Source of the DNA: CAYLYU01 sp964501925
Lineage (GTDB): Bacteria > Pseudomonadota > Zetaproteobacteria > Mariprofundales > Mariprofundaceae
DNA length: 64,000 nt
Direction: 5' to 3'
Assembly (NCBI GenBank): GCA_964501925.1
Contig: CAZCTM010000004.1
Location: 54,235-118,234 of the forward strand
The notes beneath the pieces are model-generated. The model was given only the letters and a program-made list of their open reading frames with translations, had not been told where the DNA came from and did no database searches. The position numbers and the translations under genes are program-made. Each line of letters begins with the position of its first letter. Position 1 is the first letter of the stretch. Shown here in pieces: positions 18,381-26,457 of this stretch.

Positions 18381-18985
18381 TGGAGGCATGGCTGCAGATC
18401 GTCATCCGACAAACCATCCTTTACAGCCTGCCGGTTATTCTTTCCCTGTCGGTTGTTGGTGGTATCGAGGCCATACGCCAGCCGGCCGAAAAGCGTCCGA
18501 CCCAGCTCTTTTCTCCCCTCCGATGGGGAGGGTTTTGGTGGCCTCTCGCAGCCTCAATCGCCATGCATCGTGCTGTTATCATCGCCATTCCCAGACCGGT
18601 TTCAGCCGGAATAAGGCCTGCGATGATGCGATTCCTCGGTCATGTCATCCTGGCCATCATTGGCTGGATACTGTACATGTGGGCGATTGGATTTCGACCT
18701 CCGGCAGGTATCCCCCCCCTGCATTTTTGGTGGGCCAAGGTCCTGATGTACTTCAATCTTTGCATGCTGGCGATGCATCTTCTTCCACTCCCCGGCATGG
18801 TGGCGGGTGAATGGTTCAGGTCTTCCAGGGCAGGCGTATATTTGCCCCTGTGGTGGGAAAAATATGATGTGTGGCTTTTTACACTGCTGGCAGCGAGCCC
18901 CATCCTGGATCTCTTCCTTGGAAGGTTCTTTATTTATCCGCTTTACGAGCCATTGGCCAGCATGGCTGATCGCGTATGGCACTAG
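18380..18985 (+). CDS. Integral membrane protein, M50-protease-like topology without metal site
   Basis: 201 aa with about five hydrophobic segments. The phrase NLCMLAMHLLPLPGMVAGEW recalls the NLLPIPPLDGG region of site-2 proteases (M50), but no HExxH motif is present, so catalytic activity is unlikely. Translationally coupled to the propeller lipoprotein. Its stop codon shares the CTAG at 18982-18985 with the stop of the convergent cobA, leaving no spacer between the genes. Confidence 0.7.
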   Translation: MEAWLQIVIRQTILYSLPVILSLSVVGGIEAIRQPAEKRPTQLFSPLRWGGFWWPLAASIAMHRAVIIAIPRPVSAGIRPAMMRFLGHVILAIIGWILYMWAIGFRPPAGIPPLHFWWAKVLMYFNLCMLAMHLLPLPGMVAGEWFRSSRAGVYLPLWWEKYDVWLFTLLAASPILDLFLGRFFIYPLYEPLASMADRVWH

Positions 18986-19725
18986 CGCCAGGCAATTCGC
19001 CTGGCCACAACCTCACCGATCACGACAATGCTTGGGGATTTGGCTTCTAGTTTCAGGGACGCGGCATCATCCAGTGTTCCGGTGACAATTTCTTCATCCG
19101 GAAGTGTTGCCGCATGAATAATGGCTACGGGGGTCTTGGCTGCCATTCCGGATGCTAGCAATTGGGCGGCGATATGCGGCATGGATTTGGCCCCCATGTA
19201 AAGTACGATGACCGGAAAGGCCGCAACCAGTGAGGGCCAGTTGATCCGGCTTTTTGTTCCCGCCTCGTGACCTGTGAGGAAGGCGAGAGAACTGTTGACG
19301 GTTCGATCGGATAACGGGATGCCGGCCATTGCCGGAGCTGCCAGCCCCGACGTGATACCCGGGATGATGCGAAACGGGATCCGGGCCGATGCCAGGGCTC
19401 GTATTTCCTCCCCCCCCCGACCGAAGATAAAAGGATCGCCCCCTTTAAGCCGTACGATACGGTTTCCCAGCTTTGCCAGGTCGATCATCTTTTTGCAAAT
19501 ATCCTGCTGGCTGGCGGACGGTCTTCCACCGCGCTTGCCGGCAAAGACACGAGAGGCATCGGCAGCCCCCATGGCAAGTACGGCTTCGGATACCAGGGCA
19601 TCGTGAATGATCACATCACAGTCAGCCAGCAGCTTCCGGGCTGCAATGGTCACCAGATCCGGGTCGCCCGGGCCCGCACCAATCAGGGCCACTTCCCCTG
19701 GCTGCAGGGGATCAGAGAGCTTCAT
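18982..19725 (-). CDS. cobA: Uroporphyrinogen-III C-methyltransferase
   Basis: 247 aa. It has the glycine-rich SAM site VALIGAGPGDPDLVTI, VIIHDALVS, RLKGGDPFIFGRGGEE and the VPGIT-like IIPGITSG, all SUMT family signatures. It makes precorrin-2, the branch point to siroheme and cobalamin. ATG 19725 is chosen because it gives the family N-terminus and overlaps the end of the cbiX-like gene by 14 bp; a longer frame to 19887 lies inside that gene. It is the last gene of the riboswitch-controlled corrinoid operon. Confidence 0.94.
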   Translation of the reverse strand: MKLSDPLQPGEVALIGAGPGDPDLVTIAARKLLADCDVIIHDALVSEAVLAMGAADASRVFAGKRGGRPSASQQDICKKMIDLAKLGNRIVRLKGGDPFIFGRGGEEIRALASARIPFRIIPGITSGLAAPAMAGIPLSDRTVNSSLAFLTGHEAGTKSRINWPSLVAAFPVIVLYMGAKSMPHIAAQLLASGMAAKTPVAIIHAATLPDEEIVTGTLDDAASLKLEAKSPSIVVIGEVVARRIAWR

Positions 19726-20356
19726 TTTTTTCGCGGAACTGCCGTGCCAGAAGAGCAACAAATTCCTCATCGGCAGCCAGTGGTTCGCCAACGGTGATTT
19801 CCATCCCTTTCTTTCGGTACTGCTCGGAGATATCGATGATCCTGCCGTAGCTCTTGCCCGGGAAAATAAGTGCCGGCTGCAGGGCAACCGGATGGGCGCC
19901 TTCCTGCCTTAACAATTTCAGAACATCATCCACATCTGGTGATCCGTGGACGGCAGCGATCGAGGGCAGACGTAATCGCCGGCTGTGCTTGTAAAGAGCG
20001 GCAATGAAGGCTTCCATGCCCGTAAAACGGTAGGGGGCCAGCATTACGGCACGGGCCCTGGTATCCAGGTTCTTGGCCCTGGCCGTTAGCATCGTGGCAA
20101 TTTCATCGGCAAGATGGTTCAGAGCGGGGAGAAGACGCCATCCGGCACGTTTGGCCATTATACGGACATCCCGAGTCACGTGTTTTCCTTCACCCAGGAA
20201 AAGGGGAAGCACCCTTCCTCCTGTTGGGAGATCCTCCTCATCCAGAAAATGGATGCGTACATCCTCATCAAGCTCACGTGCAAGCCCGGATGCCAGTCTT
20301 ATGGCTGCCTGCCTGTAGCCCCCATCCGGAGAAGCATGGGCCAGAAGGATATTCAA
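19712..20356 (-). CDS. CbiX/SirB-like chelatase domain protein
   Basis: 214 aa. It begins ILLAHASPDGGYRQA, the position of the LLVGHGS motif of CbiX/SirB chelatases (His6 kept). Internal segments VLPLFLGEGKHVTRDV and VALQPALIFPGKSYGRI match the two-lobed chelatase fold. CbiX inserts cobalt into sirohydrochlorin; SirB inserts iron. Position between cobO and cobA in a B12-regulated operon favours a cobalt or corrinoid role. Overlaps cobO by 4 bp and cobA by 14 bp. Confidence 0.78.
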   Translation of the reverse strand: MNILLAHASPDGGYRQAAIRLASGLARELDEDVRIHFLDEEDLPTGGRVLPLFLGEGKHVTRDVRIMAKRAGWRLLPALNHLADEIATMLTARAKNLDTRARAVMLAPYRFTGMEAFIAALYKHSRRLRLPSIAAVHGSPDVDDVLKLLRQEGAHPVALQPALIFPGKSYGRIIDISEQYRKKGMEITVGEPLAADEEFVALLARQFREKNEAL

Positions 20357-20889
20357 AACTCGACCCCCTGTTCTGCCTTGATGCCCTGGTCAAAGGCGTG
20401 TTTGACCTTTCGCATCTCTGTGACGGTGTCCGCAAGCTCGATAACTTCAGGCGGCGCATTTCTCCCGGTCAGGACGATGTGCATCCAGCCCGGTTTTTCA
20501 CTGCGTATAAAATCGGCAATCTCCTGCCCCGTGATCCAGCCATAACTGGAACAGTAGCTGATCTCGTCAAACACGAGCATGTCAAATTGATGTGACCTTA
20601 CCTTTGTTTTGCATAATTCCCAGATCCTGCGACTGGTCATTAGGTCCTGTTCCGGATTTTTCGTGTCCCAGGTAAAGCCGTCACCCAGGGCGTGCCATTC
20701 AATGTTCTCAAAATAGCTGGCGGCCTTCTGTTCACCGGTTAGCCACTTTCCCTTGATAAACTGAATCACGCAGACCTTCATTCCCCACCCAGCAGCCCGA
20801 AAGACCATGCCAAAGGCAGAGGAGGACTTGCCCTTGCCATCACCGGTATGCACGAGAATGCGTCCTTTTCGCCTTTCACGCTGTTTCAT
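20353..20889 (-). CDS. cobO: Cob(I)yrinic acid a,c-diamide adenosyltransferase
   Basis: 178 aa with the P-loop VHTGDGKGKSSSAFGM near the N-terminus, VCVIQFIKGKW, LVFDEISY and VLTGRNAPPEVIELAD, the CobO/BtuR/CobA(Salmonella) signatures. It adenosylates the cobalt of corrinoids using ATP. Directly downstream of the BtuD-like ATPase with no gap. Confidence 0.95.
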   Translation of the reverse strand: MKQRERRKGRILVHTGDGKGKSSSAFGMVFRAAGWGMKVCVIQFIKGKWLTGEQKAASYFENIEWHALGDGFTWDTKNPEQDLMTSRRIWELCKTKVRSHQFDMLVFDEISYCSSYGWITGQEIADFIRSEKPGWMHIVLTGRNAPPEVIELADTVTEMRKVKHAFDQGIKAEQGVEF

Positions 20890-21648
20890 TTAAACCTCAT
20901 AGGAAGGCAGCAAAACCGCACGGCCGTTTGTATCGGACAGCCTTGAAAGCGGGGTTTGAAAGAGTTCCTCCAGTGTTTTCTCGGTAAGCATAACATCAGC
21001 CGGCCCAAATGTTGCCTGCCCCTTATCCGAAATAAGGATTACCTCATCGGCGATGGCGCATGCCTGTTGCACGTCATGAAGTACGGCCAGTATCGCCTTG
21101 CCGGCCTGGGCATAATGTTTCATGAGTGCAAGCCAGCTAACCTGGTGCTTCAGGTCGAGGTGTGCAACCGGCTCATCCAGCAGCCACAATGGCGTATTGC
21201 GAAGCAAGGTGGCGGCCAGTTCGGTTCGCTGGCGTTCTCCCGCAGAAAGCTCAGCCAGCCTGCGTTTCAAGAGATGCCCGATTTCCAGCAGGTGGCAGAT
21301 ATCCTCCATGTCATGGCCGGCCAACTCCCCCAGACCGCGCTCGAGGGCAAGTTCGAGTCGCTGATGGACGGTCAGGCCAAATTCAGTCGGTGGCATATCT
21401 CCCTGCCAGGCCATCAGACGGGAAATGTCACGCCGAGAAAACCGCTCAAGCGGTCGACCGTTCAATTGTATAAAGCCCGAGTTGATGGGCAGAAGACCAA
21501 GCAGGGCCAGCAGAAGACTGGACTTGCCACTGCCATTCGGGCCCATGATGACGGTGATTTGTCCCGGATTTATGGAAAAGCTCAGATCACGGATGAGCCG
21601 ACGATGACCCCGAATGAGGGAAAGGTGTTCAACCGTGATCACATTCAT
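20890..21648 (-). CDS. btuD: Cobalamin ABC transporter ATP-binding protein
   Basis: About 252 aa from ATG 21648, whose ATGA overlaps the permease stop. Walker A GPNGSGKSS, signature LSAGERQRTELAATLL (with AG in place of GG), Walker B LWLLDEPVAHLD and the H-loop VLHDVQQAC are all present. The FecE/BtuD subfamily and context (riboswitch, BtuF, BtuC, CobO) point to corrinoid import. Confidence 0.93.
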   Translation of the reverse strand: MNVITVEHLSLIRGHRRLIRDLSFSINPGQITVIMGPNGSGKSSLLLALLGLLPINSGFIQLNGRPLERFSRRDISRLMAWQGDMPPTEFGLTVHQRLELALERGLGELAGHDMEDICHLLEIGHLLKRRLAELSAGERQRTELAATLLRNTPLWLLDEPVAHLDLKHQVSWLALMKHYAQAGKAILAVLHDVQQACAIADEVILISDKGQATFGPADVMLTEKTLEELFQTPLSRLSDTNGRAVLLPSYEV

Positions 21649-22568
21649 GACCTTTTTAGCAACAACCACAGAAATATGGGTACACCAATGATGGCCGTTA
21701 GCACACCCACGGGTAACTCCGCCGGTGCAATGATCGTTCTGGCCGCGGTATCAGCCAGCATCAGGAGGATACCACCGGCCAGGGCTGAGGTGGGTAACAG
21801 TTGGCGGTGCCTGGGGCCAAAAAGCAGACGCATGGCATGGGGAATAACCAGTCCGATAAATCCAATGGTGCCGGCGGCGGTCACAGCCACGGCGGTGACC
21901 GTTGAAGCCAGAATGAGCAACTGCCAGCGTAACCTTGACACCTGGATTCCCAGCGCCATGGCATGCCTCTCGCCCAGAAGCAGTGCGTCCTGCGCATGTG
22001 AGAGCAGATAGCCTGCGATCAGGGCAAGGGCCCAGACTGACGCCAGGAGAGCAGGATTGACCGATTGGGATGACAAGTCGCCCATCATCCAGGTTAAAGC
22101 CGTTCCGACCTTCCGGATAGGTAAGAGGGCCAGTAGCAGGGAGACAAAGGCTCCCCAGAAGGCAGCCATGACGACACCGGCCAGAAGCAGCCGATTGGGC
22201 CCAAGGTGCGAAAACAGCAATACCAGTGCGATGCCAAGCCATGCCCCGCAGAATGCCCCTATCGGCATTGACAGGACAGATACTGGAAACATCAGCGCCA
22301 GGATGGCACCCGTTGCTGCACTGCCAGAGACTCCGAGGATATAGGGTTCAGCGAGAGCATTGCTCAGCAGGACCTGGAACCAGGCACCGGCCAGGGCCAG
22401 AAGGCCGCCGACAAGAAAGGCCGTGAACACCCGGGGCCAGCGGAGTTCCCAGAGTATGGTTTTCTCCAGCTCGCCAGATGTTGCAAGGGGGTTCAGCCAT
22501 TCACCGCCAGCACCAAGTGCAATGAAAAAAGATAGCAGCAGGGCTGTCAGAAAAATGGCCGCCTTCAT
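21645..22568 (-). CDS. btuC: Cobalamin ABC transporter permease (FecCD family)
   Basis: 307 aa, strongly hydrophobic with eight to ten transmembrane helices. Family signatures include RWPRVFTAFLVGGLLALAGA, ALAEPYILGVSGSAATGA and GTIGFIGLVIPHAMRLLFG. It forms the membrane channel of a BtuCD-type importer. ATGA overlaps on both sides with btuF and btuD. Confidence 0.94.
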   Translation of the reverse strand: MKAAIFLTALLLSFFIALGAGGEWLNPLATSGELEKTILWELRWPRVFTAFLVGGLLALAGAWFQVLLSNALAEPYILGVSGSAATGAILALMFPVSVLSMPIGAFCGAWLGIALVLLFSHLGPNRLLLAGVVMAAFWGAFVSLLLALLPIRKVGTALTWMMGDLSSQSVNPALLASVWALALIAGYLLSHAQDALLLGERHAMALGIQVSRLRWQLLILASTVTAVAVTAAGTIGFIGLVIPHAMRLLFGPRHRQLLPTSALAGGILLMLADTAARTIIAPAELPVGVLTAIIGVPIFLWLLLKRS

Positions 22569-23356
22569 GGCTGGACCGCCATCTGCGAGCGCAATTGCTC
22601 AATGCCGTCAATCAGCCTTGGGCCCGGGCGGTGGAACAAATCGGCATCCACGGTGATGACATGAATCCTTTCGCCCAGCCACCGATGCCAGAAGGCTCTG
22701 CGTTTGACCACATCCCTGCCTTCGTCTGGAATGATGATGACCTCCGGTTTGGCACGTATCACGGACTCCACGTCGACGCGCATGCTTTCGAGCGGGGTTT
22801 CGGCAAAAATGTTTTTTCCTCCGGCATATTGCACCATGTCTGTAATGAAGCTTGCTCCTCCCTCACTCATCAGGGGATCCGGCCAGATTTCATAGAATAT
22901 GCGGGCAGGTTTTGCGGATCTTCTGCGAAGAGCCTGCAAACGCAGCCGGAGCTGTTCCGCGACAAGGTCCGCACGCTCCTGGTGGCCGGTTCTTTTTCCC
23001 AGCATTCGCATATCGGCCAGGATCTCTTTGACCGTGTGAGGGTGGGTTTCAACAATTTGGATTCCCAGCTTGAGCAGTTGACCGACACCCTTGAGCGAAC
23101 GGGAGCCAACGACAGCCAGGGTGGGTTTCAGCTTGATGGCTGCTTCCAGATAAACCTGTCTGGCATTACCCACTTTGGGCAGGTTTTCTGCTTCGGGTGG
23201 GTAATCGCAGTACTCCGATACACCCACAACATCCTTCCCCGCGCCGATAGCGAACAGCATTTCGCATGCATGCGGCGTCAGCGAGAGAATACGCTCACCG
23301 GCTTCTGCTGAGGGAACCAGTGCCAGCCAGATGAGCAGAAGAACAACGTGCTTCAT
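22565..23356 (-). CDS. btuF: Periplasmic cobalamin-binding protein
   Basis: 263 aa with signal peptide (LLLIWLALVPSAEAG). A Class III binding protein fold: RILSLTPHACEMLFAIGAG, VVGVSEYCDYPPEAENLPKVG, ILADMRMLGKRTG and a long linker helix. The SLTP...E..FAIGAG opening matches BtuF. It hands corrinoid to the BtuC permease. Overlaps both neighbours by 4 bp. Confidence 0.92.
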   Translation of the reverse strand: MKHVVLLLIWLALVPSAEAGERILSLTPHACEMLFAIGAGKDVVGVSEYCDYPPEAENLPKVGNARQVYLEAAIKLKPTLAVVGSRSLKGVGQLLKLGIQIVETHPHTVKEILADMRMLGKRTGHQERADLVAEQLRLRLQALRRRSAKPARIFYEIWPDPLMSEGGASFITDMVQYAGGKNIFAETPLESMRVDVESVIRAKPEVIIIPDEGRDVVKRRAFWHRWLGERIHVITVDADLFHRPGPRLIDGIEQLRSQMAVQP

Positions 23357-23994
23357 AGATGCCCAAACCGCAAGCGGAAACGATACTCACCACCCTGAAT
23401 GGGAAAGGGTTGAGCGCGTTCCACAGTCTGCACTGCGGCCCGGTCCAGAATGGCATACCCCGATCCGGCCAGAACCATGATCTGATCCGCCTTGCCTTCA
23501 CCGTTCAGGCTGAAACCAATCTCTACTTCACCTTCAATGCCTCGTCGACGGGCACTGGGGGGATAAAACTTGTGCGCCTCCAGAGATCTTCGTACAAGCT
23601 CACGTCGGTGTCGCAAGTCGCTTCCATGGGTGTTGATCAGATGGCGGGCCTCGCGATGTGACCCGGTCGCCACGGGTTTGACGGGCGGACCACCGGCCAT
23701 TCGAACGGGAGGATCCGATCTGGATATTGTCTTCCGGGATGGATGGTCCGCACGCCTTATTTTAACCGCCTCTGGTTTCCTTGCGGACGCATGCCTTGTA
23801 TGGGTCTTTCTGGGCAACGCTTTCTTTTGTCCGGTCCCGTTCCCCGATGAGGAAAGCAGCTCCAGAGTGACTGCATCGCTGTGTTGTTTTGTGCCCGGAT
23901 GGGCCATGATATTCCAGAAACAGGATAAGATCAGGCCGTGGAGGGCTAGGCTCACCCCAAGCCACGGCCAGATCCTTATCGGTCTAGAACGTAT
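23353..23994 (-). CDS. TonB-family energy transducer, probable ATA start
   Basis: About 213 aa. The N-terminal helix IRIWPWLGVSLALHGLILS has the Ser and His of TonB's SxxxH helix motif. A Pro/Lys/Arg-rich linker spans the periplasm, and the C-terminal TonB domain (about 130-213) has YPPSARRRGIEGEVEIGFSL and ILDRAAVQTVERAQPFP. It transmits proton-motive force to the adjacent receptor. The only standard start, GTG 23955, cuts into the helix and has no ribosome site. AGGAG at 24005-24001 lies 6 nt before in-frame ATA 23994, after an in-frame TAA, so ATA is preferred. No exbB/exbD nearby. Confidence 0.82.
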   Translation of the reverse strand: MRSRPIRIWPWLGVSLALHGLILSCFWNIMAHPGTKQHSDAVTLELLSSSGNGTGQKKALPRKTHTRHASARKPEAVKIRRADHPSRKTISRSDPPVRMAGGPPVKPVATGSHREARHLINTHGSDLRHRRELVRRSLEAHKFYPPSARRRGIEGEVEIGFSLNGEGKADQIMVLAGSGYAILDRAAVQTVERAQPFPIQGGEYRFRLRFGHL

Positions 23995-25948
23995 AGCTTA
24001 CTCCTGCCCGGAAACTGAGTTCCGGCGATGGGTAAAAATTGTCCGAGGCTGGTACGAAGGGAGGAAAGCCCGGCGAAAACACTCCAAACGAGCTGTACTT
24101 CCTGTTGGTCAGGTTGTCCAGACGGGCAAAAATTTCAACATTCCGCCATTGGTAACTGGTGACGGCGTCAATGGTGAGGTAAGAGGGAAGAGGGGGGCGT
24201 TGATTTGCCTGATCACTGATGAGGAAAGACTCGCCAACATAGGTCACCCTGAGCATGGTGCTCAGGGACTTCCACCAGTTGGCCTTCCAGTTTATCCCCA
24301 CCCTGTTCGTTGGTACGGCCGGAATATGCTTGCCGGCAAACGTGCCTCCGCGGAACTTGGCCAGGGTGTAGGTGTAATTGCCGGATAACTGCAGCCAGTC
24401 ATGTATATGCCAGGAGGCACTGAGCATCGCAACGTCGTGGCGGGTTTTATCCTTGTAATTCTCGTTGGCGAACGTGAGGGGGTTGAAAAAGATTTCCTGG
24501 TCCAGATCTGCCCTGTTGAAGGATGCTTCTATCCACGCCCTATCCAGCAAGTAACGAATCGAGGCTCCGTAGTGACGACCAGTCTGGGGCAGAAGGGCCG
24601 TATTTACCGTGCCGGTGAAGAAATTGAAACGTTCATCCAGCAGGGGAAAACGTAAAGATCGGGCAGCGTTCAGACGCAGACGAAGGGTGTCGGTCAGTGC
24701 CAGCGATGTCCCTGCCTCCCAGGCTGTACGGGTATGTGAAACCGAACGTATGGCAGTTTGTGAGAAGATGTCCTCGACTTTTTCTGACCGGATACCCCCC
24801 GAAAAATCCCAGCGCCGGCCCTTGCCAGCCTCAAGCAAGGTGTAATAGCCGGTCCGGTTCCGATCGAACAACGTGGTGGTTACGGCCCCACCGAAATCGA
24901 AGCTCCCATCCCCACGATCGATATCCGCGCCTGCGGTAATGCGAATCGGCAGGCTTGTTCGAAGGTCCAGGTTCAATCTAGGTCGAAGGGATCGGGTTCG
25001 TTGTACAAAGTCACTTGTGGAGCCGAAGCTGACAAATTCAGAATGCACATCGCGTTTTCGCATTCCGCCGGCGATATCCACCTCAAGACCAAACTCGGAA
25101 ATCCAGTTCAGGCCGGCATCCACAAAGCCATCCCGGGTACGGCTGAAATCCCGGGGGTTGTTGGTCTGCCGACGATTGGCTGCGACCTGGGCCAATGTCA
25201 GTGAACCCGGAAGACCTGCGCGGTCCTGATGCTGATTCCCGCTGACCCTGAAACTCAGGCCTGCGGGGAGATCTGCTTCAGCCCGCGCGCCACCGTCAAA
25301 CCGCTCAAAGGTGCTGTTGTCCCTGTAACCATCTGTACTCAGGCCCGAGAAATTGGCCTCTGCACGCATCCTTCCGGAATCCGCACCCAGCCTGCCGCTG
25401 GTGGAAAATGTGCCGAAGCTGCCACCATCCAGCCGAATTTTGCCGCCGGATTCCGGAATTCGGGTGATGATGTTAATGGCGCCGCCTACGGCTCCGTCGC
25501 CGAAAAGCACCGAGGATGCGCCGTGAATAATTTCAATACGCTCAATCTGATCAACCGGTATCTGAGTCCAGTCCACTCCGGAAAGATCAGGACTGTTAAC
25601 CCTTCTGCCGTCAATAAGCACCACCAGATTTGCTGGAGAGCTCTCACCGAACCCTCCCAGGTCAACCTGCGATTTTGCTCCGATTCCTGAGCTGTCACGT
25701 ACAATAATATTGGCTTCTCCCCTGAGCAGATCCACAACATTTTCCGCATGGGATGATTCAATCGCCTCATGGGTCAGGATAGTGACTGGTTTAGAGGATG
25801 TTTCGGAGGTTGTCCGGGGGGATGTTGACACGTCAATGGTTCCCAGGTCCTCAGCTTGGATCCGGAGTGGTGTGCCGAAGATGATCACTACCGAAAGGCA
25901 TATACCGAAAACGTTTAGAGATGGGTGGATAGTCTTTGGATGTTTCAT
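23984..25948 (-). CDS. TonB-dependent outer-membrane receptor, BtuB-like
   Basis: 654 aa from ATG 25948 (AGGGAG upstream). Signal peptide ending RIQA-ED, then the plug domain (SHAENVVDLLRGEANIIVRD; VVLIDGRRVNSPD; RIEIIHGASSVLFGDGAVGGAINII), then a 22-strand barrel ending GVSYTF with terminal Phe. It would import corrinoids given the cobalamin riboswitch in its leader and the BtuFCD genes downstream. The substrate is inferred from context, since receptor sequences rarely reveal it. First gene of an eight-gene operon. Confidence 0.93.
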   Translation of the reverse strand: MKHPKTIHPSLNVFGICLSVVIIFGTPLRIQAEDLGTIDVSTSPRTTSETSSKPVTILTHEAIESSHAENVVDLLRGEANIIVRDSSGIGAKSQVDLGGFGESSPANLVVLIDGRRVNSPDLSGVDWTQIPVDQIERIEIIHGASSVLFGDGAVGGAINIITRIPESGGKIRLDGGSFGTFSTSGRLGADSGRMRAEANFSGLSTDGYRDNSTFERFDGGARAEADLPAGLSFRVSGNQHQDRAGLPGSLTLAQVAANRRQTNNPRDFSRTRDGFVDAGLNWISEFGLEVDIAGGMRKRDVHSEFVSFGSTSDFVQRTRSLRPRLNLDLRTSLPIRITAGADIDRGDGSFDFGGAVTTTLFDRNRTGYYTLLEAGKGRRWDFSGGIRSEKVEDIFSQTAIRSVSHTRTAWEAGTSLALTDTLRLRLNAARSLRFPLLDERFNFFTGTVNTALLPQTGRHYGASIRYLLDRAWIEASFNRADLDQEIFFNPLTFANENYKDKTRHDVAMLSASWHIHDWLQLSGNYTYTLAKFRGGTFAGKHIPAVPTNRVGINWKANWWKSLSTMLRVTYVGESFLISDQANQRPPLPSYLTIDAVTSYQWRNVEIFARLDNLTNRKYSSFGVFSPGFPPFVPASDNFYPSPELSFRAGVSYTF

Positions 25949-26100
25949 ACGATTCTCCCTGCGCCCGCCGCGCATGTTTGATGGATTTGATGAACAGGAC
26001 TGGGCTGCAATGGAGAAATGTTCGCGATCTTGCAAGAAGGCAAGTCCAGGCGACACACCTCCCACCGAGGCTTCATCCCGTTTGAGTCTCATCAGAGCTC

Positions 26101-26275
26101 AAGTGCCTGGGCCGGTCTCCTGGCTTGCCTTCAACCTCCTCCAGCCACCTTCCCGTGCTCGTGCACAGTGGCATCCGGCTGGATTTGTCGGGCTCACAGT
26201 TGCGGGGGCAGCGCCGGACTTGGAATCAATCTCTGTTTCTTCCTCACCGGTCTTCCCGTTTCACCCCTGACGCTG
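26101..26275 (-). promoter_or_regulatory. Cobalamin riboswitch
   Basis: On the minus strand, in order: GGGAAGACCGGTGAGG (from 26256), AAGTCCGGCGCTGCC, CCCGCAACTGTGAGCCCG, the B12 box GCCGGATGCCACTGTG (about 26179-26164), GGGAAGGTGG, and the closing AAGCCAGGAGACCGGCC. All conserved blocks of the class I AdoCbl aptamer are present and ordered. About 150 nt remain to the receptor start at 25948 for the expression platform. A possible upstream promoter is TTGCCA/TATACA (26334-26308, 15-nt spacing). With this aptamer, the 509-bp gap 25949-26457 is mostly explained. Confidence 0.95.
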
Positions 26276-26457
26276 ATAACGTGCGGGGCACCCATAGCGA
26301 AACGGACTGTATAATGAGCTGCGGGCTCTGGCAAGATCCGAACGCGTGGTGAACTAACATTAAAGCCGGGGTCTCCAGCCGCCATACCCGTATCCCGAAA
26401 CGGTATCCGTTGTTACAAACTGGGCGGATGGAGATCTGGTGAGCCAACTCACAGTGC

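Noticed and set aside
23570..24388. 272-aa plus-strand frame and similar long frames opposite the corrinoid operon
   Set aside because: Antisense to well-supported genes with family signatures; no ribosome site or recognisable product.
26335..26420. Possible cyclic-di-GMP (GEMM) riboswitch before the GGDEF/EAL gene (contains GGCAA, AAAGCCGGGGTCT and AGCCGCC)
   Set aside because: The P1b/P2 stems with a GNRA loop between GGC and GCC cannot be formed; only short word matches.
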